A stretch of 8,567 bases of DNA from Moraxellaceae bacterium (GTDB lineage: Bacteria > Pseudomonadota > Gammaproteobacteria > Pseudomonadales > Moraxellaceae). The notes beneath the pieces are model-generated. The model had not been told where the DNA came from and did no database searches. It was given only the letters and a program-made list of their open reading frames with translations. Below, in pieces: positions 1 to 6,392 of the stretch. Made by a program: the position numbers and the translations under genes. The stretch is from NCBI GenBank assembly GCA_030684415.1, contig JAUXNL010000218.1:1-8567 (forward strand), in the 5' to 3' direction. How positions within the stretch are numbered: the stretch's first letter is position 1; each line of letters starts with the position of its first letter.

Positions 1-458
1 AGTAGCTTTCCAGCGAGGTCGTCGATCCAGTAAGGGGCGCTCTCTGACTTACCATTCCGAGAGTTGTTCCCATGATGGAACTCTAGGTCGCTTACGGCGT
101 CGACTGCATGGACCCACTCATGGACCAGCGTTCGCGCGATATCGATGGGGGTTCTGTCCAAGCGGCGAATATTCAAATAGACGACCGACGGGTCCGCTGC
201 GTAGGTCCAGCCCAACACCTTTCGCCGAGCCTTCTGAAGCCTTACACGAACGACAATGCTTGCACCCCTTAGGGTTGCTGAGACTGCCTCCGGAGTGGCG
301 TCCTCCGACGTGAAGCGTGGGTCGAAGGGCTCCATCTTTGAAGAAATTCGATGGTAGAACTCTGGCGAGTCAGTGACCTTTTGAGCAAGGATGATTCCTT
401 CGACTACTCTATCAATGTGGCGCAGTGTGCTACCGCGATGGTCAAGAACGAACCGCAT
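1..458 (-). CDS. Putative HExxH zinc metallopeptidase-like protein, 3' end cut by window edge
   Basis: I do not recognise this gene by name. The minus-strand frame opens with ATG at 458-456 and runs without a stop off the left edge, giving 152 residues. The key feature is HEWVH at residues 113-117 (bases 108-122), preceded by a hydrophobic helix start (IARTLV) and followed by AVD. That is the layout of a gluzincin/metzincin-like zinc helix, with two His ligands and a catalytic Glu. A downstream HHGNNS stretch (128-133) and SAPYWIDDL (140-148) could supply a third ligand. A strand-like VVYLNIRRL segment (92-100) precedes the helix. No signal peptide or membrane segment is visible, so the protein is probably cytoplasmic. 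The start is supported by GGAGG 9 nt upstream. The gene follows dnaE2 on the same strand after 145 nt, and its GC content is lower than the mutasome genes. Peptidase function is inferred from the motif only; substrate is unknown. Confidence 0.72.
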   Translation of the reverse strand, partial: MRFVLDHRGSTLRHIDRVVEGIILAQKVTDSPEFYHRISSKMEPFDPRFTSEDATPEAVSATLRGASIVVRVRLQKARRKVLGWTYAADPSVVYLNIRRLDRTPIDIARTLVHEWVHAVDAVSDLEFHHGNNSRNGKSESAPYWIDDLAGKL

Positions 459-467
459 TGGCTAGGC

Positions 468-472
468 CCTCC
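468..472 (-). promoter_or_regulatory. Shine-Dalgarno of the HEWVH gene
   Basis: On the minus strand GGAGG lies 9 nt before the ATG at 458. It is the strongest ribosome-binding match near this frame and decides the start, since the partial gene has no other evidence for its N-terminus. Confidence 0.6.
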
Positions 473-502
473 AGTTAGACAAAAGTTCCAACGGCTAATC
501 GC

Positions 503-519
503 GATATCAGCCTGATATC
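503..519. repeat. Perfect inverted repeat, candidate operator
   Basis: Two 8-bp arms, GATATCAG and CTGATATC, are separated by one base. Each arm contains the palindrome GATATC. The repeat sits 45 bp upstream of the HEWVH gene start and 84 bp past the dnaE2 stop, where a promoter for the HEWVH gene would be expected. Its small spacer and lack of a T tract argue against a terminator and for a protein-binding site, but no specific regulator can be named. Confidence 0.4.
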
Positions 520-603
520 TGCGAAGATGTTCTTGGTTCTACGTTGGCCTGTAAAGTGAAGCAATCTCGTCACAAGGAACGTGACCATATCAAGGCTCGC
601 CAG

Positions 604-3600
604 CTAATGAAAATCTCGCGAGCCCGCCGCGAGTCCCGCGAGCGCGTCGCTTACATCTTCGATCTGTCCTGCCAGTACATGCACCACGCCTTCCCGGTTT
701 TCCACCGTCCCCTTGATGAGGGCGATGCGGCTTTGCAGCAGTGCCTTGCGGCAGCGGTCCTGCACATCGGTTTTGACCACCACATTCGTGTTGCCGGTTT
801 CGTCTTCCAGCGTCAGGAAGATGATGCCTTGGGCGGTGCCGGGGCGTTGGCGTCCGGTGACCACGCCTGCCATGCGCACGAAGCGTCCATGGTTCAGATG
901 CGGCAAGTCGATGGCGCGCAGGCAGCGACGAAAGCGTGGATCGGCGCGCAGCAGTTGCATGGGGTGGGCTTTCAGGGTGAGGCCGGTGGTGCCGTAGTCC
1001 TGGATCACCTCCATGACCACGGAAGGGGCCGGTCGGGTTACGCCGTCATGCAGGTTTGATTTCGTGTCGCGCTCCAGTGCGCCCAGCAGCGGTGCGGGTG
1101 GCGCGATGGCGGCGGCCTCCCACTGGGTTTGTGCCCGATGCCCGGCGAGATCGGCCAGGGCATCGGCCTGTACCAGGGCATCGAGTTCGCGTGCGCTGAG
1201 CACGGCACGTTCTTTCAGGTCCTGCAGATTCCGAAAGGGCGTGCTGTCGCGTGCGGTGGCGATGCGGGTTGCCGCGTCGGGATTGAAGCCGCTGACCAGC
1301 CGGAGCCCTAGCCGGATGGCCCACTGACCTTTGGCGCCGCGTTCCAGCCGATGGTCCCAGTGGCTGTGGGCAACACGGAGCGGGCGCACCTCGATGCCGT
1401 GGCGCTGGGCGTCCTGAATCAGTTGCGAGGGTGAGTAGAAGCCCATGGGCAGGCTGTTCATCAGGCCGCAGCAGAAGGCGGCCGGGTGGTGGCACTTGAG
1501 CCAGGCGGAGACGTAGACCAGCAGCGCAAAGCTCGCCGCATGCGATTCCGGAAAGCCGTATTCCCCGAACCCCTGTATCTGCGCCCAGAGCCGGTCGGCA
1601 TAGGCCGGGTCATAGCCCCGGGCCGCCATGCCGGCTTTCAGCTTGTGCTCGAAGGGGGCGAGCTTGCCCTGCAGTTTCCAGCTGGCCATGGCGCGTCGCA
1701 GTTGGTCCGCTTCGCCGCCGGTAAAGCCCGCGGCCACCATCGCCATCTTGATCACCTGTTCCTGAAAAATGGGCACGCCGCAGGTGCGTTCCAGCACGGA
1801 TCGCACGGCCTCGTTCGGGTACTCGATGGGCTCGCGCCCGGCGCGGCGAGCGAGGAAGGGATGCACCATGCCGCCTTGCACCGGTCCGGGACGCACGATG
1901 GCCACCTGTACCACGAGGTCATAGAACGTGCGGGGTTTGAGGCGGGGCAGCATGGCCATCTGGGCACGTGACTCCACCTGGAACACGCCCACTGAATCGG
2001 CCCGGCAGAGCATGTCATAGACGGCCGGGTCTTCCTGCGGGAGGCCTGCCATCGTGAGTTGCCGGCCTTCATGCCATTCCAGCAACGCGAAGGTCTTGCG
2101 AATGGCGGTCAGCATGCCAAGAGCCAGCACATCCACCTTGAGCAGCCCCAGCGATTCGAGATCGTCCTTGTCCCACTGGATGACGGAGCGATCCGCCATG
2201 CTCGCGTTCTCCACCGGCACGAGGTCCGACACGGCCCGCCTCGCAATCACGAACCCGCCCACATGCTGAGACAAGTGGCGCGGGAAGCGGCGGATCTCGG
2301 TCAGCAGCGTGATCAGGTGCTGGGCCGTGCGCGAGGCTTCGGTAATGCCGGCTTCGCGCAGCAGGGCGACCAGATCCTCGTGCTTGTCCCACCAGGCGAG
2401 GGATTTGGCGAGGTGATCAATCAGCGCCGCTTCAAACCCCAGTGCCTTGCCCACATCGCGCAGCGAGGAGCGGCCCCGGTAGGTGATGACCGTGGCGGCG
2501 AGGGCGGCCCGTTCCCGTCCGTACTTGCCGTAGAGGTACTGGATGACTTCTTCGCGGCGCTCATGCTCGAAGTCGACATCGATATCGGGTGGCTCGTTGC
2601 GCTCGCGCGACAGGAAACGCTCGAACAGTAGCTGGCTGCGGGCCGGGTCCACTTCGGTAATGCCAAGGCAGAAGCACACGGCCGAGTTGGCGGCCGAGCC
2701 ACGCCCCTGACAGAGGATCTGACGCGCGCGGGCAAACACGACCACGTCGTGCACGGTCAAAAAGAAGTGCTCGTAGCGCAGCTCGGCCACCAGCGCGAGT
2801 TCGGCGCGAATCTGGTGAATGACCCGATCTTCTATGCCCTCCGGCCAACGCCGCCGTGCGCCGGCCCAGGTCAGCTCGGCCAGGTACTCGCTGGCAGTGC
2901 GGCCCTCGGGGACGATCTCGGCCGGGTACTCGTAGCGCAGCTCATCCAGTGAGAACTGGCAGCGGGCGGCAATCACCAATGTTTCTTCCAGGAGCTCCGG
3001 TGGATAGGTCTGTGCCAATGTGCTGAGCGGGCGCAAGCAGCGCTCGGCATTTTTGGCGGCCCGTTGGCCCAACTCATACACCGTGGTGGTCAGCCGGATG
3101 GCGGTAACCACGTCCAGCAGTGGCTTGCGCTCGGGGCTGTGCATCAGCACGTCACCGTGCGCGGTCAGCCGCAGTTGCAGGCGCTCGGCCATGGCCCGGA
3201 ATTGCAGGAAGCGGGCGTAGTCGTCGTCCTGCTGGGTCAGGCTTAGCCCCAGCCAGAGCCGGCCCGTGAAGGCCTCGGCCAATCGGGCCGCTGACGCCTC
3301 AAACTCCGGTGTCAGGGTGGCGGGAATCAGAATGCCAAGGCAGCGCGTGATGCCACTGATCACATCGTTCACGCTGAGGCGGTAGCTGCCTTTGGTGGCA
3401 CGCATACGGCCCAGGGTGATGAGGCCGGAGAGTTCGGCATAGGCCTCGCGGTCGGGGGCGAGCAGCACCAATGCCAGCGGGTCGTTGTCGTCACCTTCTT
3501 CGCGCTGCAGCAGAAAGCGTGAGCCGATGATGAGCTTCATGCCGGCGGGATTGTCCTTGTGCTCGGCATGCGCCTTGACCACCCCGGCCAGCGAGCACTC

Positions 3601-3723
3601 GTCGGTGATGGCCAGTGCTGCATAGCCATGATCGCGCGCCTGCACGACCAGCTCCTCCGGATGCGAGGCCCCGGTCAGGAAAGTGAAGTTTGTGGTGCAC
3701 ACCAGTTCGGCGTAACCCGTCAT
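604..3723 (-). CDS. dnaE2: Error-prone DNA polymerase DnaE2 (ImuC), C-family
   Basis: A 1039-residue C-family DNA polymerase, the catalytic subunit of the SOS translesion mutasome. It copies past damaged bases with low fidelity and depends on ImuA and ImuB for recruitment. The N-terminal PHP domain begins with TNFTFLTGASHPEEL (11-25) and continues with ITDECSLAGVVKAH (39-52), both typical of DnaE2 rather than replicative DnaE. The polymerase carboxylates are present: PDIDVDF at 379-385 (D382, D384) and KVDVL with D531. GFPESHAASFALL (about 723-735) is the family's conserved block. A helix-hairpin-helix region follows, and a C-terminal OB fold covers roughly 940-1020 (FVRMAGVV to VENREG). The length matches DnaE2 and is shorter than replicative DnaE, which carries an extra tau-binding tail. 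The ATG lies 9 nt after the imuB stop with an AGGGG ribosome-binding match, so it is the last gene of the mutasome operon. The stop is TAG at 606-604, and no terminator follows. Confidence 0.97.
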   Translation of the reverse strand: MTGYAELVCTTNFTFLTGASHPEELVVQARDHGYAALAITDECSLAGVVKAHAEHKDNPAGMKLIIGSRFLLQREEGDDNDPLALVLLAPDREAYAELSGLITLGRMRATKGSYRLSVNDVISGITRCLGILIPATLTPEFEASAARLAEAFTGRLWLGLSLTQQDDDYARFLQFRAMAERLQLRLTAHGDVLMHSPERKPLLDVVTAIRLTTTVYELGQRAAKNAERCLRPLSTLAQTYPPELLEETLVIAARCQFSLDELRYEYPAEIVPEGRTASEYLAELTWAGARRRWPEGIEDRVIHQIRAELALVAELRYEHFFLTVHDVVVFARARQILCQGRGSAANSAVCFCLGITEVDPARSQLLFERFLSRERNEPPDIDVDFEHERREEVIQYLYGKYGRERAALAATVITYRGRSSLRDVGKALGFEAALIDHLAKSLAWWDKHEDLVALLREAGITEASRTAQHLITLLTEIRRFPRHLSQHVGGFVIARRAVSDLVPVENASMADRSVIQWDKDDLESLGLLKVDVLALGMLTAIRKTFALLEWHEGRQLTMAGLPQEDPAVYDMLCRADSVGVFQVESRAQMAMLPRLKPRTFYDLVVQVAIVRPGPVQGGMVHPFLARRAGREPIEYPNEAVRSVLERTCGVPIFQEQVIKMAMVAAGFTGGEADQLRRAMASWKLQGKLAPFEHKLKAGMAARGYDPAYADRLWAQIQGFGEYGFPESHAASFALLVYVSAWLKCHHPAAFCCGLMNSLPMGFYSPSQLIQDAQRHGIEVRPLRVAHSHWDHRLERGAKGQWAIRLGLRLVSGFNPDAATRIATARDSTPFRNLQDLKERAVLSARELDALVQADALADLAGHRAQTQWEAAAIAPPAPLLGALERDTKSNLHDGVTRPAPSVVMEVIQDYGTTGLTLKAHPMQLLRADPRFRRCLRAIDLPHLNHGRFVRMAGVVTGRQRPGTAQGIIFLTLEDETGNTNVVVKTDVQDRCRKALLQSRIALIKGTVENREGVVHVLAGQIEDVSDALAGLAAGSRDFH

Positions 3724-3732
3724 CGTCTGCCC

Positions 3733-5187
3733 CTACCCGAAGAGTCCGTGACAGAACCAGCGGTGTTGCTCCCAGGAGAAGAACACCCAGTAGTGCGCAC
3801 CGTTGTCATGACGCGCGAGGTAGTAGTCGCGCGTGTCGCTCGCCTCCCACCAGGGCAGGCTGATGCGCTCGGGGCGCGAGAGCAGCGTGAGGGCCCCTTG
3901 CCACCAGAGTTGGCCCTCCATGACGCGCACCGGCTTGGGTTCTGGCCAGAGCCAGAACGGGCGGGGCGTGCTGTCGGGTTGGGTGGGGGGCTGGGCCGTG
4001 GCAGCGGTGGTGGTCAGGTGTTGGGCGGCCTCCGGTCGGTGCGTGTCGACAACGTGCAGACACTGGCAGGCCTCGGCCCCCAGACGGGCGCGCAGACGGT
4101 CCAGCAGCTCCAGTGCTTTGGTGTCTTCTTGCCCCGGGTCGGGCAGCAGTGAGAGGCGGGTGTCGCTTTGAGGGTGGAACTCGGTGGCGATCAGCGTGAT
4201 GGCCTCCACCGGGGCACTGATCCGCACATGCTCCAGCTTCAACTCGGTGAGCTGCATGAAGCGCGCGGCCTGAGGCTCCCCACGGCTACTGGCGATAATG
4301 AGGGACTGGCGGCTTTTGTCCTGATGCGCAAAGCGCCACTGGAAGCGCGCGCACGACCATTGCCGTTGCCGCAGGAACCGGCAGAAGTCCTCCAGCAGCC
4401 GCTTCATGGGAAAGCGCAGGCCATCCACCTGGCTGATGCCATCCAGAAAGAACAGGGTTTCCTGAAAATCCTCTGCCACGATGATCGGCGTCTGCGGGTC
4501 AGGCAGCTCGCCCAGCAGTTGCGCTAGATAGCGGGTGCAGTCGGTTCCCAGGCGTTTGCTCAGCGCCGCACGGGGCAGGGCCAGCAACTCCCCCAGTGAT
4601 GCCAGGTGCAGGGCGGCCAGCTTGCGCTGGAGTGGCTCCGGCCAGGGCAGAACAGCAACCGGCACCGGGGCCAGCAGTTCGCGGCAGGTCTGGTGTGTTA
4701 TCGGCAAGGGCAACGCCAGCGAGGCATCAGCCTGCGCTGACGGCACCAGCGCCAATGCCGCTTTGGGCGTCGGCGCCAGTGCGAGTGTGTAGGTCATTTC
4801 AATCTGGCGCAGCCCACGACGCAGTTGCCGCAGCACCCCAGCCAATCCCCGGAAGAGTTGCAGGCACCCTTCAATCTCCAGCAGCAGTGTGTGCGGAGGT
4901 GACAGCACGACGGTGGGAGTGACGGCAATACAGCTGTCCGCCAGGCGTTTGATCAGTCGGGCTTCCTCCTCCGGTAACTGTTCCAGAAAGCGCAGTACCG
5001 GGCAGAGAGCCATGGCGCCCGCCGTGCGTTGGCCCGGCTGTATCCCGGCGGCCATCGCCACGGCATTGCCGGCCAGCACTCGCCCGTCCCGGACCAGTGC
5101 CAGTGGGCGGGCATTGACCTCAGGCGGTTGCGCACGGGTGTGCACCGCGAGGCCCAGATCCGGAAAGGCCACGGCAAGCCAGAGCAT
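3733..5187 (-). CDS. imuB: ImuB, catalytically inactive Y-family polymerase homologue
   Basis: A 484-residue scaffold of the SOS mutasome. In characterised systems ImuB binds the beta clamp, ImuA and DnaE2 and brings the polymerase to lesions. It has the Y-family fold without the active site: the motif that normally carries two aspartates reads LAVAFPDL (4-11), with Ala at positions 5 and 7. The usual SIDE motif is replaced around SPPHTLLLEIEGC (96-108), so all three metal-binding carboxylates appear to be missing, as expected for ImuB. A thumb-like helix-hairpin-helix follows at about 196-216. A degenerate hydrophobic motif, RLSLL (344-348), could be the clamp-binding site. A proline- and threonine-rich linker (about 391-409) leads to the conserved ImuB C-terminal block, with FWLWPEPKPV (411-420), SRPERI (437-442), RDYYLARH (453-460) and HGLFG at the end. 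The start lies 7 nt after the imuA stop with a GAGG site. Confidence 0.95.
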   Translation of the reverse strand: MLWLAVAFPDLGLAVHTRAQPPEVNARPLALVRDGRVLAGNAVAMAAGIQPGQRTAGAMALCPVLRFLEQLPEEEARLIKRLADSCIAVTPTVVLSPPHTLLLEIEGCLQLFRGLAGVLRQLRRGLRQIEMTYTLALAPTPKAALALVPSAQADASLALPLPITHQTCRELLAPVPVAVLPWPEPLQRKLAALHLASLGELLALPRAALSKRLGTDCTRYLAQLLGELPDPQTPIIVAEDFQETLFFLDGISQVDGLRFPMKRLLEDFCRFLRQRQWSCARFQWRFAHQDKSRQSLIIASSRGEPQAARFMQLTELKLEHVRISAPVEAITLIATEFHPQSDTRLSLLPDPGQEDTKALELLDRLRARLGAEACQCLHVVDTHRPEAAQHLTTTAATAQPPTQPDSTPRPFWLWPEPKPVRVMEGQLWWQGALTLLSRPERISLPWWEASDTRDYYLARHDNGAHYWVFFSWEQHRWFCHGLFG

Positions 5188-5192
5188 GGTGA

Positions 5193-5196
5193 CCTC
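5193..5196 (-). promoter_or_regulatory. Ribosome-binding site of imuB, overlapping the imuA stop
   Basis: GAGG on the minus strand lies 5 nt before the imuB ATG and shares bases with the imuA TGA stop (5197-5195). Ribosomes ending imuA would terminate on the imuB binding site, which suggests coupled translation of the two mutasome accessory proteins. Confidence 0.6.
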
Positions 5197-5911
5197 AGCG
5201 AGCGGTGGCGAGTGACGACGGGCGCAGTGGGACCACGCCAGGCGCTGGTGCCACCGGCGCCCGATGGAACCAGTCAGCAGGGGGAGGCGGTGGGGTATCC
5301 GGGTAAGGCAGTGCCAACGTCAGGGACTGCCCTCCCCAGTGACCTCGCTGCTTGAGGATGTCGATCTGGAGGGCGTGATGCCCTCCGCCGAGGCGCAGCC
5401 GTAACGCCGCCGGTGAAGGCTCCTGTGCCCGGCTCGGTCGGCGCGACAGCACCAGCAGACCTCCGCCTTCCTCCGCGGCCAACTGCAAGCGCCGCAGGTT
5501 TTTGCTGTCCAGCCCGACACGCCCGGGCCAGGCCAGCACCACCGGCTGTCCGGCGCGGGCCGCTTGATCGACCGTCCAGAGCCAGTCACGCGGCGTGCCC
5601 GGACGTACGACCATGACCCGATCCAGCGCGAGCCCCGCCGCCCCCCAAGCGGGGGCGTGTGGAACCCCCGGCGGATCGACGAGAATCAGGAAGCCCGGGC
5701 GGGTGAGTGCGGCCCGCAAGGCTGGCGCTAGTAGGCGCAGCTCTGCCTGACCCGGTACCCGGGGCAGCAACTCCGTCAGCGCCCCGAGCGGCCAGCCGCC
5801 TTCGTGCAGGGCGGCATTCAGTCGGGGAAAGCCGGTCTGCAGCACACGGGGGCTGGCCTGTCGGCCCAACTGACGGAGCAGCGGGTGCAGGGAAACGGGG
5901 AGGGAGGTCAT
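5195..5911 (-). CDS. imuA: ImuA, RecA-like mutasome accessory protein
   Basis: A 238-residue protein of the ImuA family (older databases: SulA-like or RecA-like translesion-synthesis protein). ImuA partners ImuB and DnaE2 in SOS mutagenesis. The family hallmark is LQTGFPRLNAALHEGGWPLG (24-43), followed by ALTELL (44-49), matching the RecA-fold entry strand. Where RecA has a GxxxxGKT P-loop, this protein reads PRVPGQAEL (50-58), with no Lys-Thr, so ATP hydrolysis is unlikely. Core strands FLILVDPPG (74-82), VMVVRPG (99-105), VVLAWPG (124-130) and LLVLSRRPS (152-160) follow. The C-terminus is a low-complexity Pro/Ala tail (PDTPPPPPADWF onward, from 204). ATG at 5911 is the first possible start; it lacks a good Shine-Dalgarno, having only an AGG 4 nt away. 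It is the first gene of the operon, directly behind a LexA box. Confidence 0.93.
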   Translation of the reverse strand: MTSLPVSLHPLLRQLGRQASPRVLQTGFPRLNAALHEGGWPLGALTELLPRVPGQAELRLLAPALRAALTRPGFLILVDPPGVPHAPAWGAAGLALDRVMVVRPGTPRDWLWTVDQAARAGQPVVLAWPGRVGLDSKNLRRLQLAAEEGGGLLVLSRRPSRAQEPSPAALRLRLGGGHHALQIDILKQRGHWGGQSLTLALPYPDTPPPPPADWFHRAPVAPAPGVVPLRPSSLATAR

Positions 5912-5918
5912 GGCGCCT

Positions 5919-5940
5919 ATACTGTCTTTAAGGACAGTAT
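5919..5940. promoter_or_regulatory. LexA operator (SOS box) of imuA-imuB-dnaE2
   Basis: A 22-bp palindrome with core CTGT-CTTTAAGG-ACAG (5922-5937), flanked by ATA and TAT. Ten of eleven base pairs are symmetric; only 5927/5932 is broken. This fits the gammaproteobacterial LexA consensus TACTGT-N8-ACAGTA with intact half-sites. It ends 7 bp before the imuA start codon and lies 82 bp before the divergent NfeD-like gene, so LexA bound here should block imuA and might also affect the divergent gene. Confidence 0.92.
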
Positions 5941-5941
5941 T

Positions 5942-5971
5942 AGACTAGGCTCCTGAGTGCGGTTCTGGCAA
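5942..5971 (-). promoter_or_regulatory. Candidate sigma-70 promoter of the imuA operon
   Basis: On the minus strand, TTGCCA (5971-5966) and TAGTCT (5947-5942) are separated by 18 bp. The -35 fits well and the -10 only moderately (T, A and final T match). Transcription would start near 5935, inside the LexA box, which explains repression by bound LexA and gives a leader of only about 25 nt. The call is inference from position and consensus. Confidence 0.35.
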
Positions 5972-6021
5972 TCCTGTAAACGGGCCAGTCCGTCGGAAGT
6001 ATGCAGTCGACGAGGTGTGAG

Positions 6022-6246
6022 ATGGCGAAGGAAAGACGGCTAGTGGAGCCGGAGGCCAGCCCGATTGGCCGGACATTTGTGCTGGGGCTGCCGAATGCGC
6101 AGGGAGAGTTTGTGATGGTGCTGGGCGAGAGCCGTTGGCGGGTGGTTGCGACAGAAGGCATCGGCCCGGGAGAGCGCGTTGCCGTGGTGGCCTACGAGGG
6201 TGATTGGCTCAAGGTAGAAAGAGTAAAGACCGCAATTGCATCGTAA
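6022..6246 (+). CDS. Small NfeD-like OB-fold protein
   Basis: A 74-residue soluble protein. I chose ATG 6022 because GAGG (6012-6015) lies 6 nt upstream; the earlier in-frame ATG at 6001 has no properly spaced ribosome site. The stretch VMVLGESRWRVVATEGIGPG (31-50) and VAVVAYEGDWLKVE (53-66) follows the pattern of the C-terminal OB fold of NfeD proteins: a strand, a GE-W motif, an EG-I-PGERV turn, and a final V-EG--L-VE strand. NfeD proteins normally carry this domain behind membrane helices and work with membrane stomatins; here there is no membrane segment, so it is a free-standing domain. It is transcribed away from imuA and the LexA box lies between the two starts, so SOS control is possible but unproven. 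A strong terminator follows. It could also be an unrelated small beta-barrel. Confidence 0.7.
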   Translation: MAKERRLVEPEASPIGRTFVLGLPNAQGEFVMVLGESRWRVVATEGIGPGERVAVVAYEGDWLKVERVKTAIAS

Positions 6247-6315
6247 GCCGAGGCTCGCCAGAGTAGGAGCGCCCTGCGTCGAGGCTCCGGTCCCCTCCGA
6301 TCCTTGGCGCGGGGT

Positions 6316-6344
6316 AAAAAGCCCGCCGCTCGGCGGGCTTTTTT
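6316..6344. terminator. Strong bidirectional intrinsic terminator
   Basis: AAAAAGCCCGCCG and its exact complement form a 13-bp stem (6316-6328 with 6331-6343) around a tiny CT loop, ending in six T on the plus strand and in T5 on the minus strand. It lies between the stop of the NfeD-like gene (6246) and the stop of the convergent minus-strand gene (6388), and can serve both. Confidence 0.92.
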
Positions 6345-6359
6345 GTCATTGCCGGACAG

Positions 6360-6392
6360 AAAAAAGAGGCGGTAAATGCTTTGGTATTTACC
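6360..6392 (-). terminator. Possible weaker terminator of the 256-residue gene
   Basis: Read on the minus strand, GGTAAAT and ATTTACC form a 7-bp stem around an 8-nt loop (6371-6392), followed by GCCTC and then T6 (complement of 6365-6360). The stem overlaps the stop codon of the minus-strand gene. It is AT-rich and the T run is displaced by five bases, so it is much weaker than the terminator just beyond it. Confidence 0.35.

Noticed and set aside
569..585. GTCAC/GTGAC hairpin after the dnaE2 stop
   Set aside because: Only 5 bp with a 7-nt loop and no T tract on the minus strand, so it is not a credible terminator.
544..1059. 171-codon plus-strand open frame opposite the end of dnaE2
   Set aside because: It is antisense to dnaE2 in GC-rich DNA where stop codons are rare; the product resembles no family and has no ribosome-binding site.
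3559..4152. 197-codon plus-strand open frame across the dnaE2-imuB junction
   Set aside because: It overlaps both well-supported minus-strand genes and has biased, low-information composition typical of a GC-rich shadow frame.
5974..5989. Second LexA-like site (CTGT at 5974 followed by CAGT)
   Set aside because: The second half-site is shifted and not ACAG, so it does not meet the CTGT-N8-ACAG rule; only the 5919-5940 site does.
5940..6161. 73-codon minus-strand frame opposite the NfeD-like gene
   Set aside because: It runs into the LexA and promoter region of imuA and has no family resemblance; the plus-strand frame has a ribosome-binding site and an OB-fold pattern.
6001..6246. Longer start at ATG 6001 for the NfeD-like gene
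   Set aside because: The GGAAG upstream is only one base from the ATG, while ATG 6022 has GAGG at 6 nt and begins where the domain-like sequence starts.
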